Origin: Haliotis asinina
Taxonomy: Eukaryota; Mollusca; Gastropoda; Lepetellida; Haliotidae
Length of the DNA stretch: 64,000 nt
Direction of reading: 5' to 3'
NCBI RefSeq assembly: GCF_037392515.1
Contig: NC_090285.1
Span: forward strand, 5,645,501 to 5,709,500
The notes under the pieces are model-generated. The model was given only the letters and a program-made list of their open reading frames with translations, was not told the DNA's origin and made no database searches. Each line of letters begins with the position of its first letter. Within the stretch, counting starts at the first letter, position 1. Made by a program: the position numbers and the translations under genes. Positions 14,001-25,410 of this stretch are shown piece after piece.

Positions 14001-17000
14001 TGGTGACTTGATCCATCACATTCATCTACTATAAAATGACCATGACTACCTACGTTAAAAACAAATAAAATAACTATAACCTTTAATATTGTCCATGCAT
14101 AAATCAAGCAATAGAAAATATTACTTCTGAGGCAAAAAGAAATAAATAGATAGAAATGCCAAAGTCCTGTAGCTCACCTTGTCCATACAGAATTAACAGA
14201 AACTTCTCTACCATATATAAAATGACATTTTAGCCATCACGTTACAACTGTGAGGATGAGCTGTTCACTAAATTATGTAAAATGGTCATGTGATCTTGTT
14301 GTACAACTCCTTATCAGGTAAGCATGAAGATTTTTATGGATATCAACTTCTTTATTATGAGAATACAATGTTTCAGAGTTAATGCTTACTCCTTCATCAG
14401 CATTAACCCCGAAACGTTGTGTTCTCATAAAAAAGAAGTTGATATCCATGAAAATCTTCATTCTTATGTATTTCTCTTCTAAATGCCCTTCAAAGTCCTT
14501 ATCAGGTAAGGTAAATGTGTCTGCTAGCTCCTTTCTTATGACAAACAACAAAGTAACCGGAAGCTAATAATCAACACATTCCAGTAGACACGTGTCATTC
14601 ATCTATAGGCAGCAACAAAATTGATATACACTAAATATACTGCTGCTGTTATTGTTTTAAGATATGAGGCATGTCAGAGACAATGTCTTTGCAATGAAAA
14701 AGTGTTAATAGATGTAGATGTCTGTTGCCTTTCTTTGTCACAAGAGCATGGATGAAGTGTTTTATGTTTGACCAGTAAATCCTCTCCTTCTTCTTTCCAT
14801 CATAACATTGTATCACTGCTTCAGACAATGTACACGTCAGATGAACATATGATACTCTACTTATTTTCATATGCTTCTTTTTAAAAAAGGACCTACATCA
14901 GGTAAGTTATCACATATGTGGTACTAAGTAAACATGGCTCACAACAAACTGTAATGAAACAAACTGAACTTGAACCACATATAATATATTAGCAGCCTCA
15001 GAAATACTTCAGCTTAAAGACTGGTCTAGAGGACTAGTGTTAGCCATGTTTCACTAGTTCTCATAGTTCATTGTTAATACTGCATGAAGAAGACATGCTT
15101 TTCTGATCATAGCAAATAAGACAAATTCCAATGAATCCTCCTGAGATTGAGTGGACAGAGAACAGACAAACTGCATCCAATCAAATGCCCTCCACCTTTG
15201 TGGCAAGGGGCAATTCCTACAGCATTATCAGCATATACACTATTTAACTTTAAGGACCTACTAGCAACTAATGTAAGCTGAGTATTTTTCTTTTTTCTAC
15301 TACAGTAGGTCTACAATAATGAGACGTAAAGTTAAGGTACGACTTACCCATTCTGCATGTGCTAGTGACTGAAATGTATATACTAGTATGGGGAAGCCTG
15401 TCAAGATGTTGGGCTTTCCTTCATATCAATTTGGAATCAAGCACTTTCATACAGTCATTCAGCCAACACACTGATTGTTTTGTTAGCCAAGGCATGGTCA
15501 AACCTATTCAAATGATCTTCTTCAAAAACAACATCGCATTCAGGTAATATTAAGTGATCAGTTATTTCCTTTGTCATACAATTATAAATGTATGCTTTAC
15601 ATGTTCCAGCTAATGCTAACACTAACTTGCGCCTAACTTACCAAGTAACACATAGCCTAAGAATTTGTATACAAATGTTAATGGCCAAATACCTGATTGA
15701 TTTGCAAACAATGTAGAGACACGATGAAAACCTTTTCTGCTGCAAGTGAAAGAAAATAAAGAACTTGAAATATATAGGTATTTTCTTTTGAAAATACATT
15801 TTAAAGAAAAATGAATAGGAATATGAAAACCATATCTTACATTTTGCAGGGCATCTACAAGCTTCCCTGATCCATCCATGTGCCGAACGAACTCCTTGAA
15901 AAATTTCATCTTCACTCTGTTTTCACGAATAGACAATCTTCCTATTCCAGTAAATGTAAGTTCAACATTTCTCCTGGCACCAACAGCTCGGGACACAGCA
16001 TTAAGGATTTCCTTGACACAACTTTCCACAGTGTCACGATCAAATGGAGTTTCAAATGATAGAGCAGCAAAATTGAGAGGCACAACTGGTATCTGACCTG
16101 TTTGGAGATGAAGCAGATTCATTACCAATTACTGTAAAGATTTCAAAGTCAAGGCATTTATTTAGATGCTGATATCTGGGTCCAAAGACTTTTAAAATTC
16201 CAAAATTGGAATTAAACATTTCCCAGTTCATGCTGTTTCATCAGGTATTTGAAGGTCATTGCGAAGTCATGCACAAAAAAGTGAATTTATGGATGTCAAC
16301 TTTATCTATACAGAGGTGATTTGTATTTCACTGACAGCAACACACATACATGAGAAGAGGCTTTAACACTATGGCATTTGAGAAACTTTAAAAAATATTC
16401 CCAATTTACAAAAAAAAGAAAAAAATTCCCAATTCGTGTGAAGGGAAAGCTAGTTAAGATTTCCACATAATCCCTGCCAATCTAAGCCAATCTAAGAAAA
16501 ACAATGGAATGGTCAAGGTATGTGAGTCGAACTGGACAAGAACAAGTCATGGAAGTCATTATTGTATAATTATGGAACTTTTTCATCCCCAAAGAATTTT
16601 GTATCATGAAAACACAGAAAATTATTGAATATTGATTTATCATAATCTATGTTATGGATATTTATGGATAGTAACACCAAGAAGAGGAAGGCAAAATATA
16701 ATTAAACAGGATAAACTGTGGCCTTATTACAGACAATATTCATGGATGTTTTCTCATACAAAAACATCAATTTGTTTTGATCCACCTTTTCATCATAATG
16801 TTTAAGACTGCAAATGAATGAATGAGCTGAATACACCATTGATACAAAACAAAGACATGACCTCTTTAACACAGCCATATCTGTCCCTCACAAATATCTG
16901 TAAATATTTTAGAAACAATCAACAAAAACTAAGGGACAATAAATACACAAAACTGTGAGTATGGGGAAGAAAATTCACCTGACAAAACCTCTCTCAATTA

Positions 17001-18118
17001 TCATGATAATGCTGAATCAAGAGCTATTAATTTGCATAAAGAAATATTGATATGCTTACCATTTGTTTTGGTGCATTAATTTTGTCTTTGCATACATATT
17101 CCACTATTCTATTCTATTCTACACCTCCTTTGAGCAATCCATTACTTATACTAATCCAGCTATTCACATATGAAAACACATTACTCTTAAAAATCTCTCT
17201 AGAATATATTTGCGGCTGACCTTTCATTAGCAATACTTTTGTTCTGATATTGAATTGGAAACTTATTAAGTATTTATTCACAAGACATTGAAGATTATCA
17301 GATGCTACAGTTTGCATCTGAAAATACTCATGGCTCAAAATATAACTTATGATGACATTCAGTTAAAATACATACCTGGTACATGATACTTTGTGAACTG
17401 TAGTCCATGAGTTTGGGCAAATTTCTCAGAGATATTGAATACTGGTCGTTGAATCAGCACAAACTTGTTATTTCCAATGTCTAATTTCTTCTGAGAAAAT
17501 GTGAATGTCCCCAGAACAGGTAACTGTACACCCTGAAAAATAACACAGTTCAGATACTTTGTGTTAGATTGATGCTATATGGTGCTAATGACATCCATAG
17601 ATCTAATGGCCATTGGTCTTTGGAAAACTTTACAATTTTCTAAGATCATATTATAGTTTGACTGTAAGGTTTAAAATCTTTGCATCTATCCTTACAAAGA
17701 ACTTACACACGTAATTCAACCATGGGAATTATAAACCACAATACGAGTGTTTTACACGACCCCATAACATCTCTTAAATTGGGTTCCATCATGTGTATTT
17801 ATTTTTCACAATAATATTTGGAATACCTTTTGTTGTGACATCTGCTTATCAAGGAATGTTGACACATTTTCCCAAACACTGGCAACATCTGAAATTAATG
17901 CAAACAGAAACGGTACTAATTCCATTCAGTAAACCATATGTACAACAAGAAAAAAGTTATTGTAATTTGACCTTAGCAAGTGCTCCATTTTAGGCATTTA
18001 TAGTCATGTTGAATTAAAATATACTTGTAGACTCACCATCTTCAGACAAACTGTCACGAATGCTGGAATATCTGCCTTTTTTGGCATCTGCCAGTAATCC
18101 CTGCATTGCTTCAGTCAT
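1205..18118 (-). CDS. CCDC81: CCDC81 orthologue (coiled-coil domain-containing protein 81), ten coding exons, 3' end outside window
   Basis: Coding exons in transcript order: 18118-18037, 17888-17827, 17532-17376, 16097-15841, 11088-11009, 9360-8981, 3502-3331, 2895-2604, 2034-1927, 1288-1205. All have AG acceptors and GT donors, and every phase joins (1674 nt, 558 codons). The ATG at 18118 begins MTEAMQGLL. Residues about 28-186 match the paired HU-like region of CCDC81 (GVQLPVLGTFTFSQKKL, QIPVVPLNFAALSFETPF). Exon 5 carries RPGTVDSVIS, which follows this region in the family. Residues about 213-339 are an acidic Ala/Glu-rich linker. About 438-451 is a Cys/His cluster with CYLC, then Arg/Glu-rich coiled coil (SEERRRREVEEDRLLQQYQ-like) and AAFNLGVAD. 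From memory the human protein is about 650 residues, so roughly one or two exons lie off the left edge. The family is centrosome/cilium associated; its biochemical role is not known to me. Confidence 0.93.
1420..1612 (+). repeat. Second dispersed SINE-like family, copy in CCDC81 intron 9
   Basis: CAGCAATATTCCAGCTATAT, AATAATCAAGTCTGAACCAG and ACAATCCAGTGATCAACAGC match the copies at 35930, 44792 and 45160. The 3' half resembles GTCAGC.TGCCTGACCACCTGAT. Confidence 0.75.
2230..2405 (+). repeat. Second SINE-like family, diverged copy
   Basis: AGACCAGACAATCTAGTGA and CAACCAAGTCTCAGAGTCTG followed by ACCACCTCACAGTTACC correspond to the middle and 3' part of the copy at 44792. Confidence 0.55.
2424..2555 (+). 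repeat. MITE-like inverted repeat beside CCDC81 exon 8
   Basis: AGGGCCCTGTTTCACAAAGC at the left end pairs with the reverse complement of GCTTTGTGAAAGGGGGCTCT at the right end, with further pairing inwards (CTCTTGTAAGCATA against TATGCGTAGTGCTACAA). It lies in the intron, ending 48 bases from the exon 8 donor. Confidence 0.75.
2604..2895 (-). CDS. CCDC81: CCDC81 exon 8, Cys/His cluster and start of coiled coil
   Basis: The exon follows acceptor CACTTCAG and encodes residues 397-494. It holds a CGHPHAGQELCYLCHQR stretch (Cys/His at about 438-451), which could bind zinc, then the strongly conserved ERRRREVEEDRLLQQYQ coiled-coil start. I place the donor at GTCAGT after AEH (2604). This phase joins exon 9, and AEH followed by ENNLSKRQ aligns with the family without a gap. 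The stronger-looking donor GTAAGA at 2560 would throw exon 9 out of frame. Confidence 0.88.
5562..6185 (+). repeat. Minisatellite, unit about 40 bp, in a CCDC81 intron
   Basis: About 15 imperfect copies of a unit built on GGTTCTCAGGGTGTCCATCA, ACACTTAA and CTGTTAATCTT. Copies differ by substitutions and small indels. No ORF spans the array. Confidence 0.85.
6910..6928 (-). CDS. Candidate alternative first coding exon of CCDC81 (speculative)
   Basis: On the minus strand an ATG at 6928 reads MAFNIT and runs into a consensus donor GTAAGT at 6909. The 19 coding bases leave one base over, exactly the phase needed to join exon 7 (3502-3331), which starts with two bases of a codon. A transcript from here would lack the HU-like domains. 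A strong donor and matching phase can occur by chance, so confidence is low. Confidence 0.2.
8981..9360 (-). CDS. CCDC81: CCDC81 exon 6, acidic low-complexity linker
   Basis: A 380-nt exon (acceptor TTTTCTATAG, donor GTAAGT) encoding about residues 213-339. The product is rich in Ala, Glu, Asp, Gly and Pro with few aromatic residues, as expected for a disordered spacer. I see no recognisable domain. It connects the HU-like half to the Cys/His and coiled-coil half and is the part least like vertebrate CCDC81. Confidence 0.85.
9946..10108 (+). mobile_element. tRNA-headed SINE
   Basis: It contains an A-box-like TAGCCTAATGGTTAAAGC, a B-box-like GGGTTCGATTTCC, the core ATGTGTGAAGCCCATTTCTG and the tail TTGCTGGAATATTGCTAAAA. 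It lies in the CCDC81 intron between exons 5 and 6. Confidence 0.8.
11009..11088 (-). CDS. CCDC81: CCDC81 exon 5, short linker exon
   Basis: An 80-nt exon after the acceptor TATGTTGCAG with donor GTAAGT. It encodes RPGTVDSVISERCFSRPPTS and a few more residues. Its RPxTVDSV core fits directly after the LVDALQN end of exon 4. It supplies the two bases needed for the phase of exon 6, which confirms that no exon is missing between 15841 and 8981. Confidence 0.88.
14308..14510 (+). repeat. Palindromic MITE-like element in CCDC81 intron 4, flanked by a 15-bp direct repeat
   Basis: The arm 14318-14388 (GAAGATTTTTATGGATATCA onward) is the near-exact reverse complement of about 14398-14466 (TTGATATCCATGAAAATCTT). 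The loop is tiny, around CTTCATCAG. The 15-mer TCCTTATCAGGTAAG occurs on both sides, at 14308-14322 and 14496-14510. Confidence 0.8.
15841..17532 (-). CDS. CCDC81: CCDC81 HU-like domain exons 3 and 4
   Basis: Exon 17532-17376 encodes residues 49-100 and exon 16097-15841 residues 101-186. They contain the two best conserved blocks of the gene: a beta-rich GTFTFSQKKLDIGNNKFVLI stretch, and FTGIGRLSIRENRVKMKF ending in MDGSGKLVDALQN. In CCDC81 this region is predicted to fold like the bacterial DNA-binding HU/IHF fold; that assignment is family knowledge, not something the sequence proves. The intron between them (16098-17375) shows no coding signal. Exon 4 ends in phase 0 at the donor GTAAGA, and the reading frame running on past it is intron. 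Confidence 0.92.
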
Positions 18119-18245
18119 GTTGAAAGTCTCAGAAAGTTTCCGTTACTTTCTATGGCATGTTTAATTATTTACAAAGAGAGAAGCTGAGAACATTATGGTG
18201 GTACGCCTTGGATCCAGTTACTATCAACGTTGCCAGGGGAGAGCG
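18119..18245 (-). promoter_or_regulatory. Candidate 5' UTR/promoter of CCDC81 with an X-box half site
   Basis: The sequence just upstream of the CCDC81 start codon on the minus strand has no coding signal. At 18229-18234 it carries GTTGCC, which on the gene's strand reads TGGCAAC, a perfect half of the RFX X-box (GTNRCC N0-3 RGYAAC). The other half matches poorly. Many ciliary genes carry X-boxes about 100 bp before the ATG. No TATA box is evident. The assignment is inferred from position. Confidence 0.25.
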
Positions 18246-19475
18246 TGTCTGATTGGTCTTCCGGTGTGACGTCACATATAAAGCTATCCAACAAATTCGT
18301 AGTTCCGTACCTAAGATTAGTGCATCGCTGGCATTGAACTTGTGGAAATCGGAATGCCTATCATATTTTTTGCAAAAACTGTCATATATAGACAAAGCCA
18401 ACCACAATTACTATGTTATTAGCCATTTAATCATGAACTGTAACCTGATTTCGTTCATGACAACACTATTTTGAAAATGTTATCCTTTTTCTACCAGCCA
18501 TGTATGTTTCACATGCATCTATTTGACTCTCGCAGACAACTTGTAAAACACCCGAATACCTGAAATGAATGTATAAATAAGTAGAATTAACTGGAGTGCT
18601 TCAGACTGCCAGGAGAATTATTTTTTTTGGCTGTTAAGGAAGTTATATTCTAGCATTATAACACAGAATATTTTCGAGAAAATGTTTTAAACGACGTGGT
18701 ACCCTGACGATAATCTGTATATGAAGCTTAACATATATCATAACTCACAAAGGCAGTCTTTATTTGAAGAAGATAATATCGCCACCCTCATCACCTGGCA
18801 TACAGTTTATTTATTATAGCTTCATTAATTCCTCTAGGATATAATACTTTTGTACTTCGAATGTATATACCAAGTATTTTTACGCGACGCAGCTAGAGAT
18901 GTAGCTCTTGTACGCACAAATGTGGGATGGTCTAAAAGTCGGGCCGGGCCGGGCAACAACATACATCCTTGATAATAATAATCAAATGTGGAGCATGGAC
19001 GCAAGATACCGTGCATGTTGAATGACAATGGTATTCACTGTTTCAAAATCTCGACAAGAAATATGCAGTAGCCGTATTGAACATAAACATTACATACTAC
19101 ACGAACCTATATTACACCTCACAGGAACCTGACAGTAATTGCATGGTACTGTTACTGGGCGAGGTAAAACCATGTACACACGATGCCTAAATTGTTTCTT
19201 ACACTTTTACAAGGAACAACACCTGCTTAATGCTGTATCATAAACTTTTCGAACACAGAGGAGCAGTTTTCATTTTGTTTATGTTTGTGACCATGTATTT
19301 TCCCACACACCTATATAACCAATATCGATAGTTAATGTATACGAGACATACAACCTATTTGTAATGCAAGAGTAAATGATTGAGACAAAAGTACAAAAAT
19401 ATCCTTAAAATTAATATGTCATGGGTTTTCTGTTTCCTTGAGCGTCATGCGTTAAGTACCCCTTCTTGGCAAAGG

Positions 19476-19625
19476 AGTGGTGAGCAGCCAAGTGGTTAAA
19501 GCATTCGCCCGGGTTCGATTCCTCACATCTGAACAATGCGTGAAGCCCATTTCTGTCCACCCTGATACTACTGGAGTATATTGCTGGAGACGACCTAAGT
19601 CTAGACTCATTCACTCACTCATAAT
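19476..19625 (+). mobile_element. tRNA-headed SINE, head shortened
   Basis: AAGTGGTTAAAGCATTCGCC runs directly into GGGTTCGATTCC, so the segment between A and B boxes is shortened. The core TGCGTGAAGCCCATTTCTGT and an ACTCATTCACTCACTC tail follow. Confidence 0.75.
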
Positions 19626-20732
19626 TCACTCTTGGTAAATAATTATATGAAATCGAGATATCAGCATGGAATAGTTCGATTTGCTATTCAAAAAGAGTGT
19701 GAGAAATTAATGGTCTGGCTTTGATAACACTATAAGGAACGATTATGTATCACTGGCAATATGTTGGCATAAAAGCGAAGATCGGCAAACAAAACGTGTT
19801 TCCCGAGATATACCGAACTGTCCCGATTGATTCCACAAAGGGAGATAACTCATTATGCTCCGTCGCGGATGATTTGAGTCTGGGGTTGCTGATGATGTGG
19901 ACGACGCTGAGAAGCTAAAGATCATCGCTGTAACACCTTTCAGTCATCTTTCATCACTGACAACTGTGTACAGCTATGTAAGTACACCATAGTGTACTCA
20001 TTTTGCATGAGCCTGTATTGTATTTGCATCCAGTGACCGAACACTGAAACTATTTTGAAGTTTCATGCTTTAAGGATTATAAGTCTTACGTCAATATTGG
20101 GCAGGTACTTATTACATCTAAAAGTCATGCACCACTAGAATTTTTCACCACCTTGGCTTTTATCACTTAGCTATTATCATATCAGGGATTTTGTTCATTT
20201 TCTCAAATAAATTCACTGTAATCGATTGTTTATTTCGACTTTTTAAATTGTTTCTACGGTCAACGCACAGTATTTGATTATCGATTAGACGATAATCAGG
20301 TGCAATATGTAACATATATATCCACATTTAGAATTAGTCTATGATACATAAGTTGCCCTGATGGCAGAATTCTGTATGTAATATAAAACACATTTTTGTT
20401 CAAGAATATATGAAATTGTTTAGGATATTCCAGAGTAAATATTGACCAGTTGTTATTTGTTGTTACTTTTTCAGAGCACCCCAACTTTCTAACTAGAATA
20501 AACAAGACATTGTCAAACTGGCATGATGAAATATGCTAGAAAGTAGAGTGATAAACCCTGTATGGGACTACCTTATCTTTGAAATTCTTGAAATTCATTA
20601 GAATATATACATTCTCATGCTACTGTCACACATCACACAAATGATACTTGTCACACAAAGACCTACATGAAATTTACACATGGAACATGTTTGGTGTCAT
20701 GTAATGTTGTTTGAATATGGCTGAAAGCAACA

Positions 20733-20776
20733 GGAAAACATTCTCACTCACTCACTCACTCACTCACTCACTCATG
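20733..20776 (+). repeat. SINE tail remnant with (ACTC)n
   Basis: ATGGCTGAAAGCAACAGGAA is followed by seven or more ACTC units. The body of the SINE is missing or too diverged to see. Confidence 0.6.
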
Positions 20777-21983
20777 CAGGTTACACAAAAGCACAATTTG
20801 GTGTTCAATGTTATGAACCTACAATTTTAGCTGTCTGTGAACATCCATTTAGTCAGACTGATCTGCGGCAACTCGTGCTTGTCTTTGAAGGCACACTAAC
20901 CAATACTGTAAGGCCCTCTGCCTTGTTGGACATATGTCATCATTGCCATTTGTGTAGATGCTGATGTCAGTCACTATATTTTCTGGTGAAGACATTATTT
21001 ACAGATCATTGTGAAAGGTGGATTGTTGCTGGGGGCAGTATGAAACAACGGCCATTTAGGCAGCATAGACCTGTTGAAAAATAACTTTATGATTGATATG
21101 GCCTCTTCTTTGGCCACAAAAATACTATAAAGTTTCAATCATTTGAACTAATTAGCAAGCACTACACACTTAATATGACTATTGTCAATGAAGAATTAAT
21201 TGAGTAGTTTTTAAGGAACTATATCCACTAGTGAATATTGATATCTGATAGGATAGTGCCAATGATCATTAGGAGGAGGTGTCAATTATCATTAACATTA
21301 TTGACTTTATTGGGTACGTTAGTCCTGCTTGTCCAGTGTATAGCTAATCTACGGCCAACCTGTTGCCTTAAAAATGGATCTATCTTATTGAGTCCCACAA
21401 GTTTGATGAAGGTAAATTTACATATCATTAGAATGCATAGTACTGAGGGTGTGGGTTCGAATCCCGGATGGGACTCAACTCAAGAAAGTAACAGAATTTG
21501 TACTTAAGACCAGACCCATTTTATTTTCTTGTTTTATGGATTTTTGTGCTTTGACAACCTAAAGGTAGGCAGGAAAACATTAGGATTTTCTTTTTTGAGT
21601 GCGAAAGTTCTATTTTCTTTTCATATTCTTGAAAAAAGTATGGCCAGCAGATCCGTAAAGCAAGAAATAGAATTGGTCTGGCCCTACTAAGAAAGTGTAA
21701 TCCCAAATATAACCTATGTTACATCTGACCACTTACTAAATGGTATTGTGTAATCGTTTCACTTAAGTTTTTATCATGAGCTCAAGGATGTGTTTCAGTG
21801 AATGTAGATGTATTTCACTGGTCATTTGAGAAAAATAATTACACAGAGTAGATATTACTGTTCTGAAATGTAGAATTTTCCTTTAGTGTTATGTTATATT
21901 TCTGTTATAATGATGACATATACACCATTTTCACTCCATAACATCGGAAATCCTGTATTTGTCAATGCCTTCTCATGAGTCTG

Positions 21984-22158
21984 TGATGGTCTGTGATGTA
22001 GCCTTATGGTTCAGGCATTCACTCGTCATGTTGAAGACCTGGGTTCAATTCTCCACATGGGTACAGTGTGTGAAGTCCATTGCTTGAGTACTCTGTGTGA
22101 TTGCTTAAATGTTGCTAAAAGCGATGTAAAAGTACTAAAACCAAACTCCTCACTCACG
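21984..22158 (+). mobile_element. tRNA-headed SINE
   Basis: TAGCCTTATGGTTCAGGC, GGGTTCAATTCTCCACATGG, GTGTGAAGTCCATTGC and a tail with TTGCTAAAAGCGATGTAAAA and CTCACTCAC. Confidence 0.75.
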
Positions 22159-23794
22159 TCTTAAATTGTTTGACCAAACCAGCTTTCCTGGTTGAAGAAA
22201 ATGCATGCAAGTCCAGTAACTGAACACAGTTAGACCTGTGTGTTTCAATTTTAATGTGGTCAAATTACTAGTTCATTCCTGTAATTAAGATCAGGGTGAT
22301 GAACAGCCAACAGGTGTGTGCCATCTGTCAACATTTAAGAATTGATCAATTTAAGTCAGTCTGACTTCTCAGAACAAATGATGCGTAATATGATAAATCA
22401 ATTTTTCACTCAGACGAGTCATGTTACATGTCACTGTGATTACCATACCCTCTATCAGTTGACTCCCTCACTGCTGTCTATGTGACCCAACTATTCAGCC
22501 CCTGTGTTGGTAACATCTACTGTTGACTTCACAGCTTCTCTCTCTCTTTTTCTCTCTCTTACATATTATGACTCAGGTGAAAAAATCAGGGATTTAATAA
22601 GTTAAATATTTCAAATAAATTTTGTTGTAAATAATATGATGGCTTGGTCAAGGTGAATTGTATTCCATTGACAACAGATCCTCCTAAAAGAGGAAATTTT
22701 ATGTTATTTTATCAAATGCCAAGTTAGAATACCTCTGACAATAAAATAAACAATTCTGGAAAAAAATTTGTTTTTCCCAATTTGCCTACCAAGGGTCCCA
22801 TGTTTTGAACCCTTCATATATCCCAGATGTTCACATTGCATTTGAAGTGCCCTTCTTGATGACTTATTGCCACATGCTTCATCACCATTGCACAGCAAAT
22901 AGTGGTCCAAGAACAATTCATAATGCAATGTAGTGTTCCCATGGTGTTGGAAGATGGATGTGGTTGTCACACTCTGTCATGGCAACCTGCTATGGGATGA
23001 GGTAGTGCATGTTCTTTACGCCACCCTAAGGGCAGCTTTCATTTAACTCTTAGTTGAACCTCCAGTGCTAAATCAATATCAAATCAATGACATGACGAAT
23101 TGATTGAGCCAACAACAGGTGAAAGATTGGAACGTGTATGTGCACTACTTGATTTGGGCCTTAATTGGCTGGCAACTTTTTGATGGCTGGGACTTTATCT
23201 GTGAGTACATGGTATCAGTGAATAGTTTCTATTGACAGTTGGTGTGCTTGCATAGTTTGTGGGCACAAGATAAAGACTTGGAAGAAACTGTGCCCATGAC
23301 TTATGGCTCATTGTTGACAAGTCACATTATTTTCAAGTGGAATTAGAAAAAAGACCAATTTAGAGATTGTAGAGTTTTATTTCTTATCAATTCTACTGAT
23401 TTATGTTTATCAGAATTTGCTCAACAAACTTGTCGTCACTTTTAACTTCTTCAGTGTCATCATAAGTCTATGATAAAAAATGAGATTTACAATCATGTTA
23501 GCGATATGATCTTTTTGTGGTACGGGGATCTGTGTGATATGGCTGATTGTTTGTCATTTTTTTAGCATTTTGTCTTGAACTTACTTCTCAAATGTTAATT
23601 GATAACTGATTGATGGTTAGTTAACAATGATCAGTTTCTATTACCTATTATTACCCAGCCCTCACACATCATCAAAACAGTTGACTAGCACTACAGAACA
23701 CTACAACAGGGTTCCAGATAAGGGCCATATCAGTGTATGTGTGGTACCAAAAAAACAATAAGAAAACACAGCATGTACGCACCAGGCTAGCTAT

Positions 23795-24027
23795 TCTCGA
23801 AATGTTCGTAGCCCAACGAACTTCTTAAATCCATACTTAACATTTTGGCTATGATCAAAGTTTAGAATTCTTAGGCCTACAAGTGTTTCAAGAATAAGGA
23901 CCCATGGTAGCTATTCTCGAAACGTTCATAGCTCTACACACTTCTGAGCCCTACTCTTAAGACATTGGCCATGATCAATGTTACGAATTCTTAGGGCTAC
24001 ATACGTTTTGAGAATAAGGGCCCAGGA
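23795..24027 (+). repeat. Tandem pair of fold-back elements
   Basis: Two successive units of about 115 bp (starting GCTAGCTATTCTCGAAATGT and GTAGCTATTCTCGAAACGTT) share the order TATTCTCGAAA, ATGATCAA, GAATTCTTAGG, TTGAGAATAAG or TCAAGAATAAG. Each unit has inverted ends (CTATTCTCGAAACGTT against the complement of CGTTTTGAGAATAAG). Confidence 0.75.
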
Positions 24028-24879
24028 CAATTTTGTATGGTCTTAGAATCATTAGATAATGTACTCTTAGGTTTTCTAATATATGCTCCTGTTTTGAAGA
24101 ATTATGGAGTTTGTACTCCTGATGTTCAAAACTTATCTGGAGTCCTGCTATAAACTTATAGTACAAAACAACAATGATACCCATGACAAATGCATGACCA
24201 TTCAATGACCGTGTTGTTTATTTTACTTTTACCCAGAATTCAGTGTGTGTATACTGTGTTTTGCACAGTTATATACTTTGGTATCAGGCAGTATGTAGAA
24301 GGATACAGTGTTTTGTATCGGCTAGAAGATTTGCAATGACATGATGACATGTCTAATGTTAATCTTGTCTATAATCAGCAATCAAGTCAGAATTGGCCAT
24401 AGGGGATCAGCTGAAGTTACTGCAATAATTGTTATTATTATCAAAATATCTACAATACTGAGACTCTGGCTAACAGAGCATAACAGAGGCCTTTCTCTTT
24501 TGCAGACAAGTGTTCAGCATGATCAGTTTTTATACCTGCACCTATAGACATGTGGTTTGGGATCTTCGTCCTGCTGTGAAACAGCCACTGGCAGATCTGC
24601 CTGTAATAAGTCTGAAATTGTATTTTGACATATACAGAGTGTGGGATATCAAACTGCAAGTCATGACCTATTGACAATGTTTGGAGAAGATATTCAAAAT
24701 CTTCATGACATTTTACAGCAAGAGTAACTTCCCTTTGATGAAGGGCAATTACTATAGCATGCATGTCAATGGATAGTTGTGAAAGTCCACTCTTTATTTC
24801 CTCTAATTAGTGCCTTGGCACTTATCAATTCATCAAAGTCACAAACCTGACACTTAATAGGGACGAGTGCTTATGGGAG

Positions 24880-25004
24880 ACAGGGATTCCTTTCGCGAAG
24901 CAACCTTTACTAAGGGTTAACCTTATCTCCCATTCTTTAACATTGCACTAAGCTTATCTTAGTAACTTACGAACACCTAAGTGCTTTGTGAAAGGTGGCC
25001 TTAG
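24880..25004 (+). repeat. MITE-like element of the same fold-back class as 2424-2555
   Basis: It starts CAGGGATTCCTTTCGCGAAGC and ends AGTGCTTTGTGAAAGGTGGCC. The ends are imperfect inverted repeats and share the CTTTCACAAAGC terminus with the copy in CCDC81. Confidence 0.55.
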
Positions 25005-25373
25005 TGCTTAAAGTTTCAGTGGAATTAAATATGGATTCTCCATTTGTATTTTATTTGAAAACTCCATAGTAAACCCAGTGCTTATATCTTGAATAGTTGC
25101 TTTAGCCCTGGCTCTTTTTGGAGGCCTGCGCTTATTAGAGACCAGGCATGTTATTGAGAAATGACCTTGACAAAGTACATGTTGCAAGTGCGTTGTTGGA
25201 AATATGTTTCAGCAGGAAGATTGTTCACTGTACTCACTACCTGACTGAGTAACACTAGCCTTATGACATAGTATGTTGATATGCACTTTACAGTAAAACT
25301 TACAGCAAAATGTGTGCTATTTATAGGAGATGAAAATCACTAGTTCAACAACAGAATTATTTTTATCATACAT

Positions 25374-25410
25374 AATTTATGTATGATAAAAAAAACTATT
25401 TTGTCTTTTA
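25374..25410 (+). repeat. Near-perfect small palindromes
   Basis: TTTTTATCATACATAA, one T, then TTATGTATGATAAAAA forms a 33-bp palindrome. Just after it, GTGATTA is repeated three times and AGTATCAGTGCTGATACT is a second palindrome (about 25430-25448). Confidence 0.8.

Noticed and set aside
15622..15840. Frame continuing past CCDC81 exon 4, including a CSRKGFHRVSTLF-like segment between AG and GT
   Set aside because: The phase of that segment does not fit exon 4, and exon 5 at 11088-11009 joins exon 4 exactly and matches the family.
21390..21476. tRNA-like stretch with GGGTTCGAATCCC and complementary ends (GAGTCCCA / TGGGACTC)
   Set aside because: The T arm and acceptor-like ends are suggestive, but I cannot form proper D and anticodon arms. 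It is probably a decayed tRNA or SINE head.
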